DNA from: Candidatus Fonsibacter sp.
Lineage (GTDB): Bacteria; Pseudomonadota; Alphaproteobacteria; Pelagibacterales; Pelagibacteraceae
Reading direction: 5' to 3'
DNA: 8,993 nt
Assembly: GCA_023257975.1 (NCBI GenBank)
Contig: JALRAW010000068.1
Coordinates: 1 to 8,993 of the forward strand
Shown here: positions 1 through 8,147 of the stretch, in pieces
Position numbering within the stretch: the first letter of the stretch is position 1
Layout of the letters: each line of letters begins with the position of its first letter
Program-made: the position numbers and the translations under genes
Notes under the pieces: generated by a model
Database searches by the model: none
Seen by the model: the letters and a program-made list of their open reading frames with translations, nothing else
What the model was told of the DNA's origin: nothing

Positions 1-1031
1 AGATTTACCAATCTTCCCTCTGCTAATAAAATAATTCTTTTTTTATCTGGAAACTCAATTTCATGAACCTGAGGCTTTACTTCATTCCACCGATAATTTT
101 TTAATGCACTAACTTGAATTTCATTGTCAAAATGTCCAATATTACAAAGTATTGATCTATCTTTCATTTTTCTCATATGCTCAATAGTGACGATATCTTT
201 GTTACCTGTGGCCGTAACAACAATGTCAGCTGAAGAGATGGCTTCATCCATTAGTACAACTTCATAACCTTCCATTGCAGCTTGCAAGGCGCAAATTGGA
301 TCTGCTTCTGTAACTAAAACTCTTGCTCCACTTTGTCTAAGGGATGCCGCACTTCCTTTTCCAACATCTCCAAATCCTGCAACGATAGCAACTTTTCCTG
401 ACATCATTACATCTGTTGCTCTTCTAATCGAGTCTACTAAACTTTCTCTACAGCCATACAAATTATCAAATTTAGATTTTGTCACTGAGTCATTTACGTT
501 AATTGCTGGAATTAATAATTTATTTTCTTTCTCTAATATTTTTAAAGCCTTCACTCCAGTGGTTGTCTCTTCCGAAACCCCTTTAATATTCTTCAATAAA
601 TCTTTATACTTATCGTGCATCAACATAGTTAAATCTCCTCCATCATCTAACAGGAGATTAGGTTTCCAATCTTTTTTTCCATTAATAGTTTGTTCAATAC
701 ACCACCAATACTCCTCCTCCGTTTCACCCTTCCATGCGTAAACTGGTATTCCTTTTGCAGCGATAGCTGCTGCTGCATGATCTTGCGTTGAAAATATATT
801 ACAAGATGACCATCTAACTTCAGCTCCAAGCGCCACTAGTGTTTCTATTAAAACTGCAGTTTGAATTGTCATATGCAAACAGCCAATTATCTTAGCTCCT
901 CTTAAAGGCTTACTTGACTGATACTCGCTTCTAATTGCCATTAATCCTGGCATTTCAGTTTCTGCCAAGGAAATTTCTTTATTACCAAATTCTGCTAGTT
1001 TTAAATCTTTTACTTTAAAATCTTGTGTCAT
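1..1031 (-). CDS. ahcY: Adenosylhomocysteinase (SAH hydrolase), C-terminus cut off by window edge
   Basis: This cytosolic NAD-dependent enzyme hydrolyses S-adenosylhomocysteine to adenosine and homocysteine. It removes the by-product of SAM-dependent methylation and feeds the methionine cycle. I translated 343 complete codons from the ATG at 1029-1031. The N-terminal substrate domain shows the family segments around residues 50-56 (GCLHMTI) and 74-86 ([13 protein letters not shown]), with a DGG at 130-132. The Rossmann NAD-binding loop [10 protein letters not shown] lies at 219-228, and CNIGHFDNE at 296-304 is also typical. Bacterial members are about 430-470 residues, so roughly 90 C-terminal residues lie beyond base 1. 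The gene follows chvG after 51 bases. No Shine-Dalgarno sequence precedes the start, which is usual for this window. Identity is very secure; the start is likely because the protein begins at the usual place relative to the first conserved block. Confidence 0.96.
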   Translation of the reverse strand, partial: MTQDFKVKDLKLAEFGNKEISLAETEMPGLMAIRSEYQSSKPLRGAKIIGCLHMTIQTAVLIETLVALGAEVRWSSCNIFSTQDHAAAAIAAKGIPVYAWKGETEEEYWWCIEQTINGKKDWKPNLLLDDGGDLTMLMHDKYKDLLKNIKGVSEETTTGVKALKILEKENKLLIPAINVNDSVTKSKFDNLYGCRESLVDSIRRATDVMMSGKVAIVAGFGDVGKGSAASLRQSGARVLVTEADPICALQAAMEGYEVVLMDEAISSADIVVTATGNKDIVTIEHMRKMKDRSILCNIGHFDNEIQVSALKNYRWNEVKPQVHEIEFPDKKRIILLAEGRLVN

Positions 1032-1082
1032 TATGAAAGTTAATTAACAATAAAACTTAGCCATATCAAATTTATTTATGAA
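1032..1082 (-). promoter_or_regulatory. Spacer between chvG and ahcY with a 10-base palindrome
   Basis: This 51-base AT-rich gap lies upstream of ahcY. It contains the perfect palindrome GTTAATTAAC at 1039-1048, eight bases from the ahcY start. There is no clear -35/-10 pair, no Shine-Dalgarno sequence, and too little room for a known SAH-type riboswitch. The palindrome could be chance in such AT-rich DNA. I regard ahcY as most likely transcribed from upstream together with chvG, possibly with a weak local promoter. Confidence 0.2.
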
Positions 1083-2612
1083 TTAATCTGCTATTGGTAA
1101 ATCAATCTCAATGGCCGCTCCTCTGCTTCCATCTAAATTATAGGCTTTAATATGTCCTTTGTGAGATTCGACTATATTTTTTACAATATTTAATCCTAAT
1201 CCGGAGTGCTGACCAAACATTTCCTTAGGTCTATTACTATAAAATCTTTCAAAAACTTTGCCGATATTACTTTCGTTAAAACCTGGTCCTTCATCAGTTA
1301 TAATTATTTTTGCATCATTTTTAACTCTTTCAATTTTTATTTTTAAAATACTTTTTTCTGGACTGAAAGATATAGAGTTTTCTAATATATTAGAAATAAC
1401 TTGCTGAATCCTACTTTCAAAACCAATAATAAAAGTTTTTTTTTTAATTAAATTATTAATCTCTATTGAAATATTTTTTTTAGTATTATTAATAACTTGC
1501 TGATATTCCTCTGCAACTTTATTTATAAGTTTAATTAGATCAAATTTAGTTAGTTGCAATTTAGCTTCTAATGCTTCACCTTTCAGCATATTAGAATAAT
1601 CTGTTATCAGTCTTTCAATTCTCACAACATCATCATTCAATATACCAAGTAATCTATTTTTTTTTTCAGAATCTTTTGCATTTGGTAATAATTCTGATGC
1701 AGCTTTTAATGATGCTAGAGGATTTCTAATTTCATGAGTAAGATCAGATGCAAATCTTTCTGCAAATTCAATTCTTTTATATAAATTATTTGTCATTCCA
1801 GAGAGTGATCTTGATAAGTTACCAATTTCATCAGGTCTTAAATTAATTCTATTAATAATTTTATTATCAGGATGATCTGAGCTTGCTGAGGAGGTATAGC
1901 GGCCTAGAATTCTAATTGGTTTAATTATATTTGCATTTAAAAAAATTGAAAAAATCAATATGATTGCAGCAACACTTAATGCAGTCCTAATAACAAAATT
2001 TTTTCTCTCAATAACAGCATTTTGAATGTCATTTGAGTCCTCTGTTATGACAATAAACCCTTTATTTTCATTATTTAAAACTAACGAAGATAAGCTAACA
2101 ACAATAAAATTTTCTTTAATTTTTTTTGAGAAAGTTAAGACCTTGTCGGACCCTAATATATTTAAATTATCGCTAATAATTTTATTAAGTAATTTCTCTT
2201 CTTGTTGAGTAGTTAGGTCCGAGGTGTCTGGTATATTATCTGTTGTTAATTTTTTTTCTTGAACTTCAGGTACTTTATAAAAGGGTTTTGCATTTATATC
2301 TAAAGAGTGAACATCCGCTATGATTTGTTTTTTTGAGTCATAAATTCTAATTTGATTAATATTGGGCAATAAATATTTATAATTTGCCAAAAAACTTTTT
2401 AAATTATCTCGTTTATAAGGAGTGCGCTGTAACTCCATATTTAAAGCAATATTTTTAATAAGTTTAGAGTGCTCTTTCTTTTTATTATTAACAAGTTCCG
2501 GTTCTATAGATTGTAGATATGAATAAGTTGCTAGAGTTAATATTGAAAAGAAAAATAAATTTATAAATAAAAATTTTGCTAATAGTGATTTTAAGCTAAT
2601 AAATCTTTTCAT
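1083..2612 (-). CDS. chvG: Sensor histidine kinase, ChvG/ExoS type
   Basis: This inner-membrane sensor kinase of 509 residues is the evident partner of the response regulator directly upstream. The N-terminus has one membrane segment at about residues 10-33. A periplasmic region of roughly 170 residues follows, then a second membrane segment at about 206-228. A HAMP linker covers about 229-282. The dimerisation/phosphoacceptor helix carries the H-box LTHEIRNPLASL with the phosphorylated histidine at 293. The ATPase domain shows an N-box around N408-N412, a G1 box DEGPGF at 440-445, an F-box RFY at 456-458 and a G2 box GLGL at 471-474, so all catalytic motifs are present. ChvG in other alphaproteobacteria responds to acidity or envelope stress; the signal here is not evident from sequence. 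It starts 5 bases after the chvI stop without a Shine-Dalgarno sequence, which suggests translational coupling. The chvG name rests on the ChvI-like partner and the ahcY neighbour; function as a histidine kinase is near certain. Confidence 0.88.
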   Translation of the reverse strand: MKRFISLKSLLAKFLFINLFFFSILTLATYSYLQSIEPELVNNKKKEHSKLIKNIALNMELQRTPYKRDNLKSFLANYKYLLPNINQIRIYDSKKQIIADVHSLDINAKPFYKVPEVQEKKLTTDNIPDTSDLTTQQEEKLLNKIISDNLNILGSDKVLTFSKKIKENFIVVSLSSLVLNNENKGFIVITEDSNDIQNAVIERKNFVIRTALSVAAIILIFSIFLNANIIKPIRILGRYTSSASSDHPDNKIINRINLRPDEIGNLSRSLSGMTNNLYKRIEFAERFASDLTHEIRNPLASLKAASELLPNAKDSEKKNRLLGILNDDVVRIERLITDYSNMLKGEALEAKLQLTKFDLIKLINKVAEEYQQVINNTKKNISIEINNLIKKKTFIIGFESRIQQVISNILENSISFSPEKSILKIKIERVKNDAKIIITDEGPGFNESNIGKVFERFYSNRPKEMFGQHSGLGLNIVKNIVESHKGHIKAYNLDGSRGAAIEIDLPIAD

Positions 2613-2617
2613 TAGAT

Positions 2618-3319
2618 CTAGCTAATATTCCAGCGATATCCACTTCCATATCTTGTCTCAATTGCGGAAAATTTGGGATCAATTTTTTTAAATTTTTTGC
2701 GTATTCGTTTAACGTGGCTATCAATAGTCCTATCCTCAATGTCATTATCTTGCTTATAAGCAATATTCATTAAGTACGCCCTTTCCTTAACAACACCTGG
2801 TCTTTTTGCTAATTCATAAATAATTTTAAATTCGGTTGTGGTTAACTTATCAGGCAAAGCTTTTCCTCCCCACTCACATTCTAGTTGTTCCGAGTCCAAA
2901 GTTAACCGACCAACTGTTAGAATATTTTTTGGTTGAGAGACAGTTTTTGGCTCTAACTTTCTAAATTGAACTCTAATTCTCTCTATCAATACTTTAATGG
3001 AAAAACCTCCAGACTTTTTAACATAATCATCAGCACCAAGTTTCAATCCTAATAATTCATCTACCTCATCATCTTTGGAAGTTAATAAAATTACAGGAAT
3101 AGAAGATTTTTTTCTAAGTTTTTCTAGCAACTCCTCACCATTCATCTTAGGCATTTTTAAATCTATAACTGCTAAATCAGGAGGAAGCCTGGTCATTCCT
3201 ATATATGCACTTTCACCATCCAGATACGTCTGAACTTTAAATCCTTCATTTTCAAGTGCCATTGAAACACTTGTTAAAATATTTCTGTCATCATCGACTA
3301 GGGCGATTGTTTTGTTCAT
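2618..3319 (-). CDS. chvI: OmpR-family response regulator, ChvI type
   Basis: This 233-residue transcription factor is phosphorylated by the sensor kinase encoded just downstream. The receiver domain covers about residues 4-117. It has the acidic pair D9-D10, phosphoacceptor D53 (VIDLKMPKMNG), T80 and the conserved lysine K102. The winged-helix DNA-binding domain covers about 135-233, with the OmpR-type ending RYGSGYRW. The opening VDDDRNILTSVSMALENEGF closely resembles ChvI of rhizobia. One oddity is that the usual K-P-F after the receiver lysine is replaced by K-S-G-G-F (residues 102-106), losing the conserved cis-proline and adding two residues. The start at ATG 3319 places the receiver strand in the usual position. 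The gene lies 39 bases after polA and 5 bases before chvG. ChvI regulons in relatives include envelope and acid-stress genes; targets here are unknown. Confidence 0.9.
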   Translation of the reverse strand: MNKTIALVDDDRNILTSVSMALENEGFKVQTYLDGESAYIGMTRLPPDLAVIDLKMPKMNGEELLEKLRKKSSIPVILLTSKDDEVDELLGLKLGADDYVKKSGGFSIKVLIERIRVQFRKLEPKTVSQPKNILTVGRLTLDSEQLECEWGGKALPDKLTTTEFKIIYELAKRPGVVKERAYLMNIAYKQDNDIEDRTIDSHVKRIRKKFKKIDPKFSAIETRYGSGYRWNIS

Positions 3320-3358
3320 ATAAATTATTTTATAATAATATTTGTATAATCAAAAGTT

Positions 3359-6154
3359 TTAATGAGCAGTGGTCCAATTTAATCCTTCTTTAATATCTAC
3401 GCTTAAAGGAATAGAAAATTTATAGTTTGGCTCAGAGGCTTTTGACATTATTTCGACAATATCAATTTTAGATTTTTTAATATTATCCGCAGAGGATTCG
3501 AATACTAGTTCATCATGAATTTGCAAAAGCATTTTACATTGTAAATCTTGATCTTGAATTTTTTGATCTATTTTAATCATAGCCAGCCTTAAAAGATCTG
3601 CTGCAGTTCCTTGGATTGGAGCATTAATAGATGCTCTTTCTTGAAAAGTTCTTAAAGTATGATTTTTATCATTAATATTTGGAAAGTTGCACTTTCTACC
3701 GAATATTGTTTTCACATAACCATATTTTCTACAACTTTTTAATGTTTCGTTCATATAATCTTTTATTTCTGGAAATTTCTTAAAATAGGATTTTAAGAAA
3801 GATTCTGCCTCAGTATTTGAAACTGAGATTTGTTTAGCAAGACCATATGATGAAATTCCATAAATAATTCCAAAATTTATTGCCTTTGCTTTTCTTCTCA
3901 TTTCTTCATTAATTTCATTTTGCTTTACTTCAAAGATTTGAGCTGCAGTAATGTTATGAATATCTTCAGAGTTTAAAAAACCCTTCTTTAGCTCTTTAAC
4001 ATCTGCCATGTGTGCAAGTATTCTCATTTCAATTTGACTATAATCTGCTGAAATTAAAAAATTACCTTTTTCTGCTATAAACGCAGAACGTATTTCCCTT
4101 CCTTCTGCAGATTTAATTGGGATATTTTGGATATTAGGATCACTAGATGCAAGTCTACCTGTATTGGTAGCAGCTAGTAAAAAAGATGTATGAATTCTTT
4201 TAGTTTTTGGATCAATAAATTCTTGCAAACTGTCAGTATATGTATTTTTTAATTTGGATTTTTGTCTCCAATCTAAAATAAGTTTTGGCAAATCATGTCC
4301 TTGGAAAGCTAAATCCTCTAAAATATTAACATTTGTAGCGTAATTACCTTTTTTCGTTTTCTTAGTGCCAACAATTTTTAGCTTTTTATAAAGAATATCA
4401 CCAAGTTGTTTTGTGGATGCAATATTAAACTGCTCGCCTGCAAGTTCATAAATTTTTTTTTCTAAAACTTTTAAATCTTTCTCAAATTTTAATGATAAAT
4501 TTTTTAGAATTTTTTCATCAATTTTAATTCCATTTTCCTCCATCTGCGACAAAACTTGAACCATTGGTTTTTCAAGTTCTTCATAAACTTTCAGTACCTC
4601 TTCTTTAAAAATTCTATTATTAAAAAAATTATATAATCTTAAAGTAACATCAGCATCTTCAGCTGCATATTCCGTAGCTTTATCAACATGAACCTTATCA
4701 AAAGTAACTTGTGACTTTCCAATGCCAGCAACATCTTTAAATGAAATAGTTTTATGATTTAGATGAATCTCAGAAAGCAAATCCATGCCATGACGATTTA
4801 TTCCAGCATCGAGCACGTAAGACATTAACATGGTGTCTTCAATTGAATTTAGATGTATCCCATATTTTTTAAATATTCCAAAATCAAACTTAATATTATG
4901 TCCAATTATTTTTATACTTTTGTCTTCAAGAAAAGGTTTGATCTTTTTAATAACAGCATCGGTATCTAACTGAAATTTAATCTGCTTATCCTCTTTATTA
5001 GAATGATTTAAAGGCACGTAATAAGCATCACCCTCTTTTACGCATAAGGAAATTCCCACTAAATCAGCCTGTCTAATATTTAAAGAATTTGTCTCAACGT
5101 CAACAACGACTGATCCTTTTTTTTCAGCTTCTTCTAAAATTTTTTCTAGCTCAGATAATTCAAATACTGTTTTATAATTTTCTCTAGAAACTTTTGCGCT
5201 TGAGGAAATACTTTTTTTGGTTTCTTCTAAAACAATTTCTCTTTTATCAGTTTGTGCTCCATAAACCTTTTCAATTCTTTCTAAAAGTCTGGTAAATTCC
5301 ATCTTTTTTAAAAATGAAATAATTTTTACTTTATCTAAATCCTTAACTGTAAAATCCTCAACTTTTTCAACTATAGGAATATCGTCTTTTAGAGTTACCA
5401 ATTTTTTACTAATAAGCGCATTCTCTTTATTTTCAGAAATTGTCTGTCTTCGTTTAGGCTGTTTAATCTTATCAATATTTTTTAATAAGTTTTCTACTGA
5501 ACCAAATTCATTAATTAACTCCGCGGCAGTTTTAACTCCTATACCTGGAACTCCAGGTATATTATCTGAACTATCTCCCGCTAATGCTTGTACTTCAATA
5601 ACTTTATCAGGTGTTACACCAAATTTTTCCTTAACTTCTTCAATACCAATATCCTTATTTTTCATTGAGTCAAAAAGAGTTGTTTGGTCATCAATTAATT
5701 GCATTAAATCTTTGTCGGATGAAATAATCTTTACCCTTATATTTTTTTTTATAGCTTCTTTTTTATATGTAGCTATTAAATCATCAGCTTCATAATTTTC
5801 CATTTCTATACTAGGTAAATTGAAAGCTTTTACAGCTTCACGTATAAAACTAAATTGAGGTATTAAATCCTCTGGAGTTTCGGTTCTATTTGCTTTGTAT
5901 TCTGAATAAATATTATTTCTAAAATTCTTTCTAGCACTATCAAATATGACGGCTATATGGGTTGGTTTTTCGTGACCATTTTTTAATTTTGCATCCTCTA
6001 AAAATTTGTGGAGCATATTACAAAATCCACTTACAGCCCCAACTGGCATCCCATCACTTTTTCTTGTAAGTGGTGGAAGAGCATAAAATGCTCTAAAAAT
6101 GTAACCAGAACCATCAATTAGATAAAGAAGGTCTGTTTTTTTTGAATTGGTCAT
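3359..6154 (-). CDS. polA: DNA polymerase I
   Basis: This 931-residue, full-length polymerase serves Okazaki-fragment maturation and DNA repair. The 5' nuclease domain (about 1-300) has LIDGSGYIFRAFYAL at 12-26, YEADDL at 121-126, SSDKDLMQL at 145-153 and the helix-hairpin-helix GVPGIGVKTA at 201-210. The 3'-5' exonuclease domain (about 325-515) keeps its metal ligands: D352 and E354 in VDVETNSL, D424 in HNIKFDF, and Y496/D500 in YAAEDADVTLRL. Proofreading is therefore probably active, unlike in lineages where this domain has decayed. The polymerase domain has motif A at 704-715 (DYSQIEMRILAH), motif B at 753-766 (RRKAKAINFGIIYG, with K757 and F761) and motif C at 879-882 (IHDE). Phenylalanine at the motif B position matches E. 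coli F762. The gene diverges from an ABC ATPase gene across 48 bases and is followed 39 bases later by chvI. No Shine-Dalgarno sequence is evident. Confidence 0.98.
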   Translation of the reverse strand: MTNSKKTDLLYLIDGSGYIFRAFYALPPLTRKSDGMPVGAVSGFCNMLHKFLEDAKLKNGHEKPTHIAVIFDSARKNFRNNIYSEYKANRTETPEDLIPQFSFIREAVKAFNLPSIEMENYEADDLIATYKKEAIKKNIRVKIISSDKDLMQLIDDQTTLFDSMKNKDIGIEEVKEKFGVTPDKVIEVQALAGDSSDNIPGVPGIGVKTAAELINEFGSVENLLKNIDKIKQPKRRQTISENKENALISKKLVTLKDDIPIVEKVEDFTVKDLDKVKIISFLKKMEFTRLLERIEKVYGAQTDKREIVLEETKKSISSSAKVSRENYKTVFELSELEKILEEAEKKGSVVVDVETNSLNIRQADLVGISLCVKEGDAYYVPLNHSNKEDKQIKFQLDTDAVIKKIKPFLEDKSIKIIGHNIKFDFGIFKKYGIHLNSIEDTMLMSYVLDAGINRHGMDLLSEIHLNHKTISFKDVAGIGKSQVTFDKVHVDKATEYAAEDADVTLRLYNFFNNRIFKEEVLKVYEELEKPMVQVLSQMEENGIKIDEKILKNLSLKFEKDLKVLEKKIYELAGEQFNIASTKQLGDILYKKLKIVGTKKTKKGNYATNVNILEDLAFQGHDLPKLILDWRQKSKLKNTYTDSLQEFIDPKTKRIHTSFLLAATNTGRLASSDPNIQNIPIKSAEGREIRSAFIAEKGNFLISADYSQIEMRILAHMADVKELKKGFLNSEDIHNITAAQIFEVKQNEINEEMRRKAKAINFGIIYGISSYGLAKQISVSNTEAESFLKSYFKKFPEIKDYMNETLKSCRKYGYVKTIFGRKCNFPNINDKNHTLRTFQERASINAPIQGTAADLLRLAMIKIDQKIQDQDLQCKMLLQIHDELVFESSADNIKKSKIDIVEIMSKASEPNYKFSIPLSVDIKEGLNWTTAH

Positions 6155-6202
6155 TAAATAAATATTATCTTATAAATACAAAAATTATATTACATAATAT
6201 TA
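6155..6202. promoter_or_regulatory. Divergent polA / ABC ATPase promoter region
   Basis: Both genes must be transcribed from this 48-base, almost pure A/T spacer or from within each other. On the minus strand a perfect -10 hexamer TATAAT occurs at 6189-6184, which would give polA a leader of about 20-25 bases. On the plus strand TATATT occurs at 6186-6191, overlapping the first, which would start the ABC transcript only a few bases before its ATG. Neither has a convincing -35 hexamer at 16-18 bases. In DNA this AT-rich -10-like words arise often, so the individual sites are tentative; that the spacer holds start signals for both directions follows from the gene layout. Confidence 0.4.
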
Positions 6203-7135
6203 ATGGAAAATTTTTTAGCACTAGAAATTACTAATCTTTCAAAAGAATTTAAGACAAAGCAAAATACAATCCATGCTTTAAAAAATATTAACTTAAGTGT
6301 TAATAAAGGAGAAATATTTGGTTTATTAGGTCCAAATGGAGCAGGTAAATCTACATTTATAAATATTCTTGCAGGAACAGTTATAAAATCTTCCGGTTTA
6401 GTAAAGGTGTGGAATTTTGATCTAGATAAAAACCCAAGAGAGGTAAGAAGTTCCATTGGAATTGTGCCTCAAGAAACAAATCTTGATCCATTTTTTTCTC
6501 CAAGAAAATTACTCGAAATTCAAGCTGGAATGTATGGAATAAAAGCAAGCGAAAGAATCACAGATAAAATTTTAGAAATCACTATGCTTAAAGATAAAGC
6601 AGATTCTTATGCTCGAAGTTTATCTGGAGGTATGAAAAGAAGATTATTGGTTGCAAAAGCACTTGTTCACCGACCTCCTATTTTAATTCTGGATGAGCCT
6701 ACTGCTGGCGTTGATGTAGATCTTAGACAGCAACTTTTAGAAAACATTCAACAGCTTAACAAACAAGGTGTAACAATTATTTTAACAACACACTATCTGC
6801 AAGAAGCTCAACAATTATGCAATCGAATTGCAATTATTAATAATGGTGAGTTAATAGCATTAGATAAAACTGAAAATTTGCTAAATAATATATTAACAAA
6901 AAAAATAATTTTTAAATTAAAAATAGCTAAAAATATTGGAGAAAAACTCAAGTCTGGTCTTAAAATTAGCTATCCAAAATCTGATCTTATTAGCATCACG
7001 TATAATAAAAATGAGAATAAAATTGAAGAAATCATATCTGAAGTTAAGGAAAAAAATATTGAAATTTCGGACATTTTAACAGAAGATGCTGACTTAGAAG
7101 ATGTTTTTTTAAAACTGACAAAAAAAAATGCTTAA
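6203..7135 (+). CDS. ABC-2-type transporter ATP-binding subunit, YadG/CcmA-like
   Basis: This 310-residue nucleotide-binding subunit would energise an ABC exporter at the inner face of the membrane. It shows the Walker A GPNGAGKS at 43-50, Q-loop Q90 (IGIVPQE), signature LSGGMKRRL at 140-148, Walker B LILDEP at 161-166 with catalytic E165, the D-loop to D171 and the switch histidine H197. The segment from PQETNLDPF through LTTHYLQEAQQLC resembles the E. coli YadG group, which normally pairs with an ABC-2 permease such as YadH. A C-terminal extension of about 85 residues follows the core, as in that family. No permease gene is adjacent: the next gene is a BioY-like protein overlapping by 8 bases. 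Its true partner may be encoded elsewhere. It does not look like an EcfA ATPase of vitamin transporters, but I cannot rule out work with BioY from sequence alone. Confidence 0.9.
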   Translation: MENFLALEITNLSKEFKTKQNTIHALKNINLSVNKGEIFGLLGPNGAGKSTFINILAGTVIKSSGLVKVWNFDLDKNPREVRSSIGIVPQETNLDPFFSPRKLLEIQAGMYGIKASERITDKILEITMLKDKADSYARSLSGGMKRRLLVAKALVHRPPILILDEPTAGVDVDLRQQLLENIQQLNKQGVTIILTTHYLQEAQQLCNRIAIINNGELIALDKTENLLNNILTKKIIFKLKIAKNIGEKLKSGLKISYPKSDLISITYNKNENKIEEIISEVKEKNIEISDILTEDADLEDVFLKLTKKNA

Positions 7136-7700
7136 TAACAAAATTCAAAGTAAAAAACTTTTTTTATTAAAAGAAATTATGTGGTTGTTGCCCATAATTA
7201 TTTTCTCAACCTTTGTAATTACTTTATCTGCAAAAACTAAAGTTCCATTTTATCCTGTGCCAATGACTATGCAAACGTTCGTAATCATGGCGATCGGTGT
7301 TGCTTTTGGAAAAAGAGTGGGCCTTTTAATACTATTAACTTATTTCTTAGAAGGTTTGTTTGGTCTTCCTGTATTTGCTGGCACACCCGAAAAAGGAATT
7401 GGATTAAGTTATATACTTGGACCAACTTGTGGATACTTAATAGGATATTTTATTACTGTTTATCTTTCTGGAAATATCAAAGATGAAGATAAAATACTAA
7501 CAAGAATTACAAAATTAATAATTGCGATTATCCCAACTTATGTGTTGGGAGTTATTTGGCTGGGTACAATATTTGGTTGGAACGATTCTATTTTAAAATT
7601 AGGTGTTGCTCCTTTTGTATTTGCTGAACTATTTAAAATAACTTTACTTGCATTGTTAATTCCACATATTTTTAAATTAAAAAAATATATAAAGTCTTAA
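7128..7700 (+). CDS. bioY: BioY-family biotin transporter (S component)
   Basis: This 190-residue integral membrane protein has about six predicted hydrophobic segments. BioY binds biotin and imports it, either with an ECF energy-coupling module or, as reported for some bacteria, alone. Family features include TKVPFYPVPMTMQTF at about 37-51, the GLFGLPVFAG segment at 76-85 and LGPTCGYLIGY at 97-107. The last 20 residues are lysine-rich and cytosolic. No EcfT or EcfA-type genes are visible in the window. The ATG at 7128 overlaps the end of the ABC ATPase gene by 8 bases in a different frame, and the bases before it are a run of nine adenines, so translation probably depends on coupling rather than on a Shine-Dalgarno sequence. 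A biotin-importing role would suit a streamlined organism dependent on external vitamins; that dependence is inferred, not shown here. Confidence 0.87.
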   Translation: MLNNKIQSKKLFLLKEIMWLLPIIIFSTFVITLSAKTKVPFYPVPMTMQTFVIMAIGVAFGKRVGLLILLTYFLEGLFGLPVFAGTPEKGIGLSYILGPTCGYLIGYFITVYLSGNIKDEDKILTRITKLIIAIIPTYVLGVIWLGTIFGWNDSILKLGVAPFVFAELFKITLLALLIPHIFKLKKYIKS

Positions 7701-7721
7701 ATTATTAATATCTAATTATAA

Positions 7722-8147
7722 ATGTTCAAAAACCTTTTGGGTTCTTGGTATTTAAAAAAAAAAATATCAAATGGCTTTTTAGGCAAAGGGTTAGTGTCTT
7801 TAAAATCTAAAAAATTAAATAACTTTTTTTATGAAGAAAAAAGCTTAATACACAAAAAAGATACTACTGATGCAATATCTGGCTATCAAAAGTTTGATAT
7901 TGTTGAAAATAAGAATTTTATAAAATTTTACTTTTTACTAGGTGATAAAAAAAATAAAGTTTATCAAAAATTTAACAACAACCTCAAAGAGAATCTTGTT
8001 TCTTGGTACTTTTGTAATAAAGATATCTACAAAACATATTTAAAAGTAATAAATAATAATTTATTTAGAATAGATCACCTAATAACAGGTCCAAATAAAA
8101 GAATATTAATACAAAATACTTATTTTAGGTCTTGTAAAAATAATTAG
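7722..8147 (+). CDS. Small protein resembling the DUF6314 family, function unknown
   Basis: This protein has 141 residues, no signal peptide and no membrane segment, and is rich in lysine, asparagine and phenylalanine. Its layout matches what I recall of DUF6314, a family common in alphaproteobacteria and probably a small lipocalin-like beta barrel. The matching elements are an opening LLGSWYLKKKI (5-15), a glycine turn near 18-23, FYEE at 36-39, C98 followed by DIYKTYL at 101-107, and near the end TGPNKRILIQNTYFRS (122-137). No catalytic motif can be named. The gene sits 21 bases after bioY on the same strand and probably belongs to that transcript. Its stop codon directly abuts the stop of regA on the other strand. 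An 11-adenine run at 7754-7764 lies inside the gene near its start. The family match is from memory and moderately sure; that this is a real gene is well supported by the tight spacing and the motif fit. Confidence 0.7.
   Translation: MFKNLLGSWYLKKKISNGFLGKGLVSLKSKKLNNFFYEEKSLIHKKDTTDAISGYQKFDIVENKNFIKFYFLLGDKKNKVYQKFNNNLKENLVSWYFCNKDIYKTYLKVINNNLFRIDHLITGPNKRILIQNTYFRSCKNN
7754..7764 (+). repeat. 11-adenine homopolymer inside a coding region
   Basis: An uninterrupted run of eleven A lies 32 bases into the DUF6314-like gene and codes for the lysines at residues 12-14. Family-like residues occur on both sides in the same frame (GSWYL before, GFLGKG after), so the reading frame as given seems right. 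Such runs are prone to polymerase slippage and to read errors. Confidence 0.9.

Noticed and set aside
559..829. Two short open frames of 60 codons on opposite strands.
   Set aside because: Both lie inside ahcY, which continues across the whole region in its own frame with strong family motifs.
1032..1082. Possible SAH or SAM riboswitch upstream of ahcY.
   Set aside because: The gap is only 51 bases, nearly all A/T, with no GC-containing helices of the kind these riboswitches need.
1436..1445. Ten-thymine run within chvG as a terminator tract or frameshift.
   Set aside because: No hairpin precedes it, it encodes lysines in an intact kinase frame, and all catalytic motifs follow in frame.
2026..2208. 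A 60-codon plus-strand open frame.
   Set aside because: It is antisense to the sensor domain of chvG and has low-complexity composition with no recognisable motif.
2611..2626. Inverted repeat ATTAG / CTAAT around the chvG start codon.
   Set aside because: The arms are only five bases, so it is expected by chance in AT-rich DNA and overlaps coding sequence of chvI.
6190..6456. An 88-codon minus-strand open frame.
   Set aside because: It is the reverse of the ATPase Walker A region, a well-known source of spurious open frames.
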